This document shows, one piece after another, positions 1-4,941 of a stretch of 7,109 nucleotides of DNA. The stretch's first letter is position 1. Each line of letters opens with the position of its first letter. The DNA is taken from positions 1 through 7,109 of the forward strand of contig PWSG01000061.1 in NCBI GenBank assembly GCA_003564055.1, written 5' to 3'. Source of the stretch: Syntrophomonadaceae bacterium (lineage in GTDB: Bacteria; Bacillota; Dethiobacteria; DTU022). The position numbers and the translations under genes were made by a program. Under the pieces are notes generated by a model. That model was given only the letters and a program-made list of their open reading frames with translations, had not been told where the DNA came from and did not search any database.

Positions 1-299
1 ATTTATCTTGGAATGACGATAAAGCACTTCTTCAATTTTCCGGGGATAAATATTCTCCCCGCCGCGAATTATCATTTCCTTTATGCGATCGATTATCCAG
101 AAGTAATCGTTTTCGTCCATATAGCCGACGTCTCCTGTGTGCAGCCAGCCGTTTTTAATAGTGTCCTCGGTAGCTTGCGGATTTTTGTAATAACCTTTCA
201 TAACATGCAGATTACATGGCGCAGTGAGCTAAAGTCGGCAGTATCTGCTCCGGGAGCATAACGAGCCATTACATGAGAAACTAAATTTTGCAAAACTGC
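1..299 (-). pseudogene. Decayed acyl-CoA synthetase (AMP-forming) remnant, runs off left edge
   Basis: Two fragments in different frames on the minus strand both read as AMP-binding acyl-CoA ligase. The upstream one (299 to about 207) ends in [11 protein letters not shown], which matches the stretch just before the GGAP motif, and then meets TGA at 200-198. The second (about 204 to 1) starts VMKGYYKNP and carries [23 protein letters not shown] and EEVLYRH, the motif A7/A8 hinge region, and is still open at the edge. Compared with the intact synthetase at 4942-6654, roughly residues 311-395 are missing at the junction (about 255-260 bases, out of frame). Everything before about residue 285 is also gone, and a TAG at 302-300 closes the frame upstream. 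It begins about 30 bases after the acyl-CoA dehydrogenase stop, so it was probably the third gene of that operon. An active enzyme is very unlikely. The C-terminal piece could only be expressed from the ATG at 201-199, for which I see no good ribosome site. Confidence 0.85.
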
Positions 300-330
300 C
301 TAACAGCTCAAATCCCTGGCTGGTTTATTA

Positions 331-1479
331 CTACTGTACTAGCTGGCGCGAGATGATTTCGAGCATTATTTCGTCAGTGCCTCCACCAATGCGGGTCAGG
401 CGGCTGTCCCGCCAGAAGCGCTGAATCGGGTATTCCATCATGTATCCGTAACCGCCGTGAAACTGTAATGCTTCGTCGGAAACCTTACAGGCTATTCTTG
501 AGGCAAACAACTTGGCCATGGAGATTTCTTTGGCCGGAAATTCACCGGCGTTAATAAGGCCGGCCACATAGTAATTAAGCTGCCTGGAAGCCTCGATTTC
601 TGTGGCAAGTTCGGCCAGGCGGTGGCGAATAGTCTGAAACTTGCCGATTGGGCGGTTAAACTGGCTGCGTTCACTGACATATTTTAAGGTTATATCCATG
701 CTGATCTGGGAGCCTGCTACAGCGGAAATTGCTCCGAAAAGCCGTTCTGGTTGAAGTTCCCACATGATGTGGTAGAAACCCTGGCCTTCATCACCAAGCA
801 TGTTCTCCGCCGGTACCCGGCAGTCCATAAAGGCCAGCTCCGCAGTGTCAGAAGACAGCATACCGACCTTATCAAGCTTTCGGGAAACGCTGTACCCGGG
901 AGTCTCTTTTTCAACCACAAAAAGAGTAATACCGTTGGAACCGCTGGAGCCAGGCTCACGGGTAACTAAAATTGCAAAGTCTGCACGGACTCCGTTGGTG
1001 ATAAAGATTTTTTGTCCGTTAATTATAAAGTAATCTCCGTCGCGCTTGGAGGTTGTCCTGATTGAAGCTACATCGGACCCGGCATCGGGCTCAGTAATGC
1101 CCAGGCAGCCAATTTTTTCTCCCTGCAGGGCAGGTTTAAGGAAACGTTCCTTGATGCTTTCTGAACCGACCTTATGCAAAAGTGGACAAACCATGTCGGT
1201 TTGCACTCCGATACCCAGGGCAACTCCGCCGGAGAGGCAGTGCATCATTTCCTCGGCCAGGATCACACCGCAGAGGTAATCGCCTCCCTGGCCTCCATGC
1301 TCTTCCGGATAATGCAAACCTAGAAACCCAAGTTCACCCATCCTTTTGAAAACATCTGAAGGAAAGCCTTCTGCTTCTTCCCATTCTTCCGCATGGGGTG
1401 TTAGCTCTTTTAAAACAAACTCACGAATAGTTTTACGGATTGCCTTATGTTCATCATTAAAAATGGGGTGATCGCTCAT
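331..1479 (-). CDS. Acyl-CoA dehydrogenase, long-chain/isovaleryl catalytic-site type
   Basis: A flavoprotein of 382 residues, the usual length for the family. It oxidises an acyl-CoA to the trans-2-enoyl-CoA with FAD and passes electrons to electron-transfer flavoprotein in the cytoplasm. Order: N-terminal helical domain (about 1-120), middle beta domain with the signature GITEPDAGSDVAS (127-139), C-terminal helical domain with the second signature around QFHGGYGYMMEYP (339-351). The place where medium-chain enzymes carry the catalytic Glu (EGT) is Gly366 in GGGT. Glu245 in LQPERL matches the alternative base position of long-chain and isovaleryl-CoA dehydrogenases, so the enzyme is probably active. 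Substrate length or branching cannot be read from the sequence. The start is supported by AAGGAGG at 1496-1490. It lies 50 bases after the TetR-fusion gene on the same strand, probably cotranscribed. Confidence 0.96.
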   Translation of the reverse strand: MSDHPIFNDEHKAIRKTIREFVLKELTPHAEEWEEAEGFPSDVFKRMGELGFLGLHYPEEHGGQGGDYLCGVILAEEMMHCLSGGVALGIGVQTDMVCPLLHKVGSESIKERFLKPALQGEKIGCLGITEPDAGSDVASIRTTSKRDGDYFIINGQKIFITNGVRADFAILVTREPGSSGSNGITLFVVEKETPGYSVSRKLDKVGMLSSDTAELAFMDCRVPAENMLGDEGQGFYHIMWELQPERLFGAISAVAGSQISMDITLKYVSERSQFNRPIGKFQTIRHRLAELATEIEASRQLNYYVAGLINAGEFPAKEISMAKLFASRIACKVSDEALQFHGGYGYMMEYPIQRFWRDSRLTRIGGGTDEIMLEIISRQLVQ

Positions 1480-1529
1480 GCTGGCAGTGCCTCCTTAATT
1501 GTTATTAAAATAACTTAAACACAAAACGA

Positions 1530-2609
1530 TTAATTGCTTTTACCGTTCAAATCTCTTCCTTCTTTGCGGGAAGGGTTAACTAATGCCTCACCGCAGGCTA
1601 CTTCCAATCCTTCCTGGTTAAACCAGTGCAGCTCCATTTTCAGGAGGTTCAATGTTTCGTTTTTTTCTTTAACAACTGCTGAGGCGGTAATTGTGTCGCC
1701 GGGGTAAACCGGAGCCCTGTGGCGGTACGTGGTTTCAAGGGAGGAGCTTCCGATACCCGGCAGGATCATACCGATAACCGGTGAGATTAGCGATGAGATT
1801 ATGCTGCCATGAACTTCCGGTTTGCTTTTTGAATTCTTACAGGCTAAACGTTCGTTAACCTGAAGAGGATTATAATAGCCGGTGATCCCGGCAAAAAGAC
1901 AGATATCCGTATCTGTAATAGTTTTACTAAAAGAAGCTGTTTCTCCGACCTCAATTTCGTTGACAGTTTTACCCATTCCCGAAAGATCAATCTTTGGCCA
2001 TTTTTTAAGCCCTTGCAGTAAATAGTCAGACATAATCTCTGCAATTTTATCTTTTTCAAATTCACCTTTTTCCTGGAACCAGACATAAACCCAGTTTATC
2101 GCTCCCAGCAATGTGTAGGAGAGAATCTTTTTATTTTCAGGAATAAAATACCCACCGTCTATTCCCTCCTGGATTAAATCCTGCAGGAGAACTTCATATT
2201 CTTTACGGCTGGCTGCTATTTCACGCCAGTGATCAGGAAGCAGGTCGCGGCGCAAATCCATGAACACGGTCATAATTGCCCGATTATCACAGATAGCGAT
2301 AATGTGTTTTTTAAATATTGCTTTAAGTCGCTGATCGGCTGGAAGGCTTTGCGTATTTACAGCTGTGGTTTCAGCCAGGAAAAACTCCATCGCCTGTTTG
2401 AATATCTGAAAGAGTATTTCCTGCTTGCTGCTGAAATAATAGTAGATATGGCCCTTGGTTACACCCATCTCTTCGGCAATCTGGTCAATGCTGGCAGAGT
2501 AACCAAGCCGCGCAAAAACCTGGGCTGCCGTTTCAAGGATCTGCTGTTTTCTTTTTGCTTCGCTAGAAAGGTCATGTTTATTGGTTTTTTTAAAAATACT
2601 TCCGCTCAT
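1530..2609 (-). CDS. TetR/AcrR-family regulator fused to a catalytically degenerate MaoC-like (hotdog) domain
   Basis: A protein of 359 residues, where TetR regulators are normally about 190-220. Residues 20-66 are a TetR helix-turn-helix (ETAAQVFARLGYSA, then GVTKGHIYYYFSSKQEIL), and 80-205 is the helical ligand/dimer part. From Met212 the protein reads like a complete (R)-specific enoyl-CoA hydratase of the MaoC family: MGKTVNEIEVGETASFSKT, DICLFAGITG, VHGSIISSL, then HRAPVYPGDTITA. The hydratase pair Asp/His in GDxNPxH is replaced by Tyr245 and Gln250 (GYYNPLQ), so catalysis is unlikely, and binding of an acyl-CoA as signal is my inference. The frame is continuous. Met212 has no convincing ribosome site, so one fused product is expected. 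The start is supported by AAGGAAG at 2623-2617. It precedes acyl-CoA dehydrogenase and probably controls that operon and itself. Confidence 0.93.
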   Translation of the reverse strand: MSGSIFKKTNKHDLSSEAKRKQQILETAAQVFARLGYSASIDQIAEEMGVTKGHIYYYFSSKQEILFQIFKQAMEFFLAETTAVNTQSLPADQRLKAIFKKHIIAICDNRAIMTVFMDLRRDLLPDHWREIAASRKEYEVLLQDLIQEGIDGGYFIPENKKILSYTLLGAINWVYVWFQEKGEFEKDKIAEIMSDYLLQGLKKWPKIDLSGMGKTVNEIEVGETASFSKTITDTDICLFAGITGYYNPLQVNERLACKNSKSKPEVHGSIISSLISPVIGMILPGIGSSSLETTYRHRAPVYPGDTITASAVVKEKNETLNLLKMELHWFNQEGLEVACGEALVNPSRKEGRDLNGKSN

Positions 2610-2658
2610 TTTAGTGCTTCCTTAATCAAACTTAACAGTATCTTGATCTAATAAATTT

Positions 2659-2672
2659 ATACTAATAAGTAT
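2659..2672. promoter_or_regulatory. Candidate operator of the TetR-type regulator
   Basis: A perfect palindrome of two 5-base arms (ATACT, AGTAT) around AATA, lying 50 bases upstream of the regulator start codon. A weak minus-strand -10-like TATAAA (2661-2656) overlaps its left arm, with no good -35. TetR proteins commonly repress themselves by binding such a site, but the assignment rests only on position and symmetry in AT-rich DNA. Confidence 0.3.
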
Positions 2673-2889
2673 GTTTTTAATGTATTCGACGACTTATTTA
2701 AAAATCCTGCCTTTAGAATAATAGTTATAAAAAAATCAATCCTACATGGTTATTTTGTTGCAAGGCAAAAAACGATTCAAGATATTTCAATTAAAATTAC
2801 TGCTATTTTAAAAATGTTATATTTTCAGGCAAAAATTACAATAACTGCAGGGAATGTTAAAGTCATACTAAATTAAATTAGCAGAACTT

Positions 2890-2912
2890 TAAGTTTTGGG
2901 AGACAAAACTTA
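2890..2912. repeat. Inverted repeat, 9-base arms with 5-base loop
   Basis: TAAGTTTTG and CAAAACTTA around GGAGA. It is followed on the plus strand by a short T-rich stretch (TTTTTA), so it could act as a weak terminator, but no plus-strand gene ends nearby. It could equally be a protein-binding site. Role unknown. Confidence 0.4.
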
Positions 2913-2997
2913 TTTTTAAGCAGGCAAATAATATAATATATGGTAAAATATTAAAATTTATTCCATATAATATGCATATTGACTCACAAATTGTAAC

Positions 2998-3011
2998 AAA
3001 TATGGTTTTTT
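2998..3011 (+). repeat. Left copy of a 14-base direct repeat flanking the MORN unit
   Basis: AAATATGGTTTTTT occurs here, just before the promoter at 3026, and again at 4793-4806, just after the MORN stop codon. The two copies bracket the promoter, riboswitch and gene. Confidence 0.5.
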
Positions 3012-3025
3012 AAATTAATAAAAGA

Positions 3026-3054
3026 TTGACATAATTATTTTCAGTATATATAAT
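3026..3054 (+). promoter_or_regulatory. Consensus vegetative-sigma promoter for the riboswitch-MORN transcript
   Basis: A perfect TTGACA (3026-3031) and a perfect TATAAT (3049-3054) are separated by exactly 17 bases. Transcription would start near 3061, about 18 bases before the first paired base of the riboswitch and about 326 bases before the start codon. A full-consensus promoter fits a gene whose control is left to the leader RNA. Confidence 0.85.
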
Positions 3055-3078
3055 ATACTCGAATAAAGCCTGATTTAT

Positions 3079-3167
3079 AAGCCCATGATAAAGGCAAACC
3101 TGTCGAAAGGCAGGGGCGCAAAGCCTAGGATCTAAGGTTCAAGAACTGGACTATGATAGCCTGGCTT
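3079..3167 (+). promoter_or_regulatory. Cyclic di-GMP-I riboswitch aptamer (GEMM-I)
   Basis: The conserved GEMM core is present in order: GGCAAACC (3093-3100), a hairpin with a GAAA tetraloop (arms 3099-3104 and 3109-3114), GCGCAAAGCC (3116-3125), and a second hairpin carrying CTAAG (3132-3136) and CTATG (3151-3155), which resemble the 11-nucleotide tetraloop receptor. It ends with ATAGCC and GGCTT. The closing stem pairs AAGCC (3079-3083) with GGCTT (3163-3167). The base before CAAACC is G, as in c-di-GMP binders. GEMM-Ib RNAs that prefer cyclic GMP-AMP carry A there, so c-di-GMP is the likelier ligand, by inference. The position between a consensus promoter and the MORN gene makes that gene the target. 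Confidence 0.9.
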
Positions 3168-3190
3168 CCCAAAAGGGCTATTTTTATCTA
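3156..3190 (+). terminator. Riboswitch-linked intrinsic terminator
   Basis: ATAGCC (3156-3161) pairs perfectly with GGCTAT (3176-3181), followed directly by a run of T (3181-3185) and further T-rich sequence. The left arm is part of the conserved 3' end of the aptamer and the loop holds the strand that closes the aptamer, so terminator and folded aptamer exclude each other. The simplest reading is that ligand binding prevents termination, an ON switch. The short stem and 14-base loop make it a moderate terminator at best. Confidence 0.6.
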
Positions 3191-3193
3191 TTT

Positions 3194-3333
3194 AGGCCCA
3201 GGCTTTAAGCGGCGCTATGGGGACGGTTCGAACGCCCCTTAAAGTGTAGCTTTAAGGCCGAAAAGGGTAGATGGTGGAACTGCCCCCTGTTGCTTGGAAG
3301 TAACGAACTTCCAAGATATAGAGAAACGGGGCA
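3194..3333 (+). promoter_or_regulatory. Structured 5' leader of unknown class between riboswitch and MORN gene
   Basis: About 140 bases dense in complementary segments. CCAGGCT (3198-3204) can pair with AGCCTGG in the aptamer end (3158-3164). CTTTAAG (3203-3209) can pair with CTTAAAG (3238-3244), enclosing a GGGG/CCCC hairpin (3219-3238). CCTTAAAG (3237-3244) can instead pair with CTTTAAGG (3250-3257). GGGTAG (3265-3270) can pair with CTGCCC (3280-3285, one G-T pair). TGCCCC (3281-3286) can instead pair with GGGGCA (3328-3333), enclosing the perfect 8-base stem CTTGGAAG/CTTCCAAG (3293-3315). I do not recognise a known RNA family here. It may be an extended expression platform or a second RNA element. 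Confidence 0.6.
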
Positions 3334-3370
3334 ATTATAAACAAAAAAACATCATTATGCATCATTGCTT

Positions 3371-3380
3371 GGGGAGGAGG
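3371..3380 (+). promoter_or_regulatory. Ribosome binding site that fixes the MORN gene start
   Basis: GGGGAGGAGG, with AGGAGG at 3375-3380 six bases before ATG 3387. It decides against the in-frame TTG at 3294, which sits inside an 8-base hairpin and has no ribosome site. CTTGGGG (3368-3374), overlapping its left end, could pair weakly with TTCCAAG (3309-3315). Confidence 0.85.
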
Positions 3381-3386
3381 GTAATT

Positions 3387-4760
3387 ATGAGTAAGGGAGT
3401 ATATTTATTCCCGGAAGGAAGAAAGCATCCCGGCGCTTGGGATGTGGGCAGAAAAGATAGCCAGGGAACTAAAGTCTATGCTGACGGCAGCAAGTATGAG
3501 GGTGATTTTAAGGGTGGCTTGAAGCATGGCCACGGGAAAATGATTTATGCTGATGGAAGAAAGTATGAAGGGCAGTGGGAAAACGATAAACCCAGTGGCC
3601 AGGGAATGATAATGTGGCCGGACGGCAGCAAGTATGAAGGAAGATATGAAAACGGCAAAAGAAATGGCCTGGGAACCTGGACCCAGGAAGGCGGGGCAAA
3701 ATATGTTGGCGGATGGGAAGATGATCGTCCCGACGGCCAGGGGATTATTGCCTGGCTGGATGGTAGGAAGTATGTTGGTGAGTGGAAAGATGGCAAAAGA
3801 AATGGCCAGGGCACGATGACTTTTTTAGAAGAAAAAAAGTATGTTGGCAAATATCTTGGCGAGTGGAAAAACGGAAAAAGAAATGGCCAGGGGACTATGA
3901 TCTATTCAAACGGAAGCATGTTTTTTTGCGAATGGAAGGAAGGCAAGAGATATGGTGAAAAAATATGGTTTCAATCTGATAACAAAGGGCATGAGATTTC
4001 ATCAAACAATAATCAAAACCTCGACCTGGGGGCTATGACCTGGCAGAATGGAAGAGAATATGTTGGTGAATGGAAAGATGGTAAAAAGCACGGCGAAGGT
4101 GTAATGGTTTACGCAGACGGGAAAAAATATGTCGGAGAGTGGAAAGAAGATAGGATTTATGGTTATGGCATTATGATCTATGCAAATGGCCTTAAATATA
4201 TTGGCGAAAGGGTTGAAGGAAAAAGAAACGGTCAGGGAGCCATGGTTTATACAGATGAGAGCTTGTTTGTTGGTTCCTGGAAAAACGATAAATCTGAAGG
4301 CCTGGGAACAATGCTTACTGCAGATGGAAGAAAATATACAGGTGAATGGAAAGACAATGAACTTAAATCACAAATTGTCGAAACTGCTGCAGACGAAACA
4401 AAGCACCCGGTTGAACCAAAACACCCTGTTGAGCAAAAGTATGCTTCCAAATCAAAATCTCCAGATGAACATAAAAAGGACCAGATATTCCCATCTTCGA
4501 AGCAATACAGAAAGCCTGTGGCTGAAGATGAATATCAGGAAGCTCAAAATAAGGCAATGGTTTCTTTAGAAGGTTTGCCTGTAAAAGAAGACAAAAAGGA
4601 AAAAGACTTAAGGCATGAAATATCTGAACTCAGGGGAAGACTTGACAGCAAGGATCAGGTGCAGGAAAACACTTCCAATAAAACATTGTGGATCTGGAAT
4701 ATTGCTGTTACAGCTATTTTAGTTACAGCCATATTAGCCTGGTTATTATTTTTTAGATAA
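3387..4760 (+). CDS. MORN-repeat protein with a C-terminal membrane anchor
   Basis: 457 residues from ATG 3387. Residues about 31-323 are about a dozen MORN repeats with a 23-residue period (pattern KYxGEWKxGKRNGQGxMxYxDG), after a divergent first unit (4-30). The run is interrupted at about 196-215 by a polar linker (SSNNNQNLDLG) that follows a degenerate repeat (MFFCEWKEGKRYG). One repeat carries an extra KYVG-like copy (KYVGKYLGEW, 151-160). Then come a charged, Pro-containing linker (330-390) with a KHPVE duplication, a likely short coiled coil (400-425), and a hydrophobic helix (about 434-456, WIWNIAVTAILVTAILAW) ending in Arg. There is no signal peptide, so the repeats should face the cytoplasm, tail-anchored in the membrane. 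MORN repeats are associated with membranes, lipids and protein scaffolds in other organisms; the function here is unknown. A c-di-GMP riboswitch precedes it, so c-di-GMP-dependent expression is likely. Confidence 0.92.
   Translation: MSKGVYLFPEGRKHPGAWDVGRKDSQGTKVYADGSKYEGDFKGGLKHGHGKMIYADGRKYEGQWENDKPSGQGMIMWPDGSKYEGRYENGKRNGLGTWTQEGGAKYVGGWEDDRPDGQGIIAWLDGRKYVGEWKDGKRNGQGTMTFLEEKKYVGKYLGEWKNGKRNGQGTMIYSNGSMFFCEWKEGKRYGEKIWFQSDNKGHEISSNNNQNLDLGAMTWQNGREYVGEWKDGKKHGEGVMVYADGKKYVGEWKEDRIYGYGIMIYANGLKYIGERVEGKRNGQGAMVYTDESLFVGSWKNDKSEGLGTMLTADGRKYTGEWKDNELKSQIVETAADETKHPVEPKHPVEQKYASKSKSPDEHKKDQIFPSSKQYRKPVAEDEYQEAQNKAMVSLEGLPVKEDKKEKDLRHEISELRGRLDSKDQVQENTSNKTLWIWNIAVTAILVTAILAWLLFFR
3477..4355 (+). 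repeat. Tandem 69-base repeats encoding MORN motifs
   Basis: The repeat array is visible in the DNA as well as the protein: units such as GAGTGGAAAGATGGCAAAAG recur with few changes, most clearly among the units at about 3770-3900 and 4060-4150. This suggests unit duplication with later drift. The array is split once, at about 3970-4030. Confidence 0.8.
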
Positions 4761-4792
4761 GTTTTCTATTAGCAGGTCGAAGAGTTATTCGG

Positions 4793-4806
4793 AAATATGG
4801 TTTTTT
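4793..4806 (+). repeat. Right copy of the 14-base direct repeat flanking the MORN unit
   Basis: An exact copy of the 14 bases at 2998-3011, starting 32 bases after the MORN stop codon. A chance match is possible because the motif is AT-rich. Confidence 0.5.
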
Positions 4807-4811
4807 TCGGA

Positions 4812-4833
4812 TGTAATTACATTATAGCTATAA
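4812..4833. promoter_or_regulatory. Two adjacent perfect palindromes upstream of the synthetase gene
   Basis: TGTAATTACA (4812-4821) is followed immediately by TTATAGCTATAA (4822-4833). They lie about 110-130 bases before the synthetase start and just upstream of a possible promoter: CTGACA at 4843-4848, then TAAAAA at 4867-4872 with an 18-base spacer. They may be regulator-binding sites. Neither matches the palindrome upstream of the TetR-type gene. Confidence 0.35.
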
Positions 4834-4941
4834 AATGCTTACCTGACAGCCATTAAATAGCTTCATTAAAAATTGGTCTGTGTTATAAAAAATGTCGTTT
4901 TTACCTTTCACTAGTCTATAGCATAGGAGGAAGTTGAATTT

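Larger units (their letters stand above)
2610..3025. other. AT-rich intergenic region without a gene
   Basis: About 415 bases between the minus-strand regulator and the plus-strand MORN promoter. I see no supportable coding frame: the longest plausible ATG frame (2746) is 21 codons with no ribosome site. It should hold the promoter and operator of the regulator gene near its left end, plus three inverted repeats: ATACT/AGTAT at 2659-2672, TAAGTTTTG/CAAAACTTA at 2890-2912, and TATATGG/CCATATA with arms at 2937-2943 and 2963-2969. The last has a long AT-only spacer and could be chance. Confidence 0.7.

Noticed and set aside
13..261. Plus-strand open frame of 82 codons
   Set aside because: It is the antisense shadow of the acyl-CoA ligase remnant. 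The same kind of shadow occurs opposite the intact ligase at 6106-6318.
1974..1976. Internal start at Met212 producing a separate MaoC-type protein
   Set aside because: The methionine matches the normal hydratase start, but no convincing ribosome site precedes it and the frame is continuous with the TetR part, so a single fused product is simpler.
2229..2651. Plus-strand open frame of 140 codons over the TetR-type gene
   Set aside because: It lies antisense to a well-supported gene, with no ribosome site and no recognisable domain.
2746..2811. Short ATG frame of 21 codons in the intergenic gap
   Set aside because: No ribosome site, low-complexity product rich in Leu, Lys and Phe, no promoter tied to it.
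3308..3333. AAGATATAG at 3313-3321 resembles the S element of group I introns, recalling the known riboswitch-group I ribozyme pairing
   Set aside because: The matching R/P7 strand, the P and Q elements and a P3-P8 layout are not seen, and the space between riboswitch and gene is too short for a group I core. Treated as coincidence.
3294..3386. A TTG start at 3294 that would add 31 residues to the MORN protein
   Set aside because: It lies inside the left arm of a perfect 8-base hairpin, has no ribosome site, and the added residues have no MORN character. ATG 3387 has AGGAGG six bases upstream.
4778..4810. CGAA/TTCG hairpin followed by a T run after the MORN gene as terminator
   Set aside because: Only four base pairs with a six-base loop, and the T run starts about ten bases later. 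Too weak to call.
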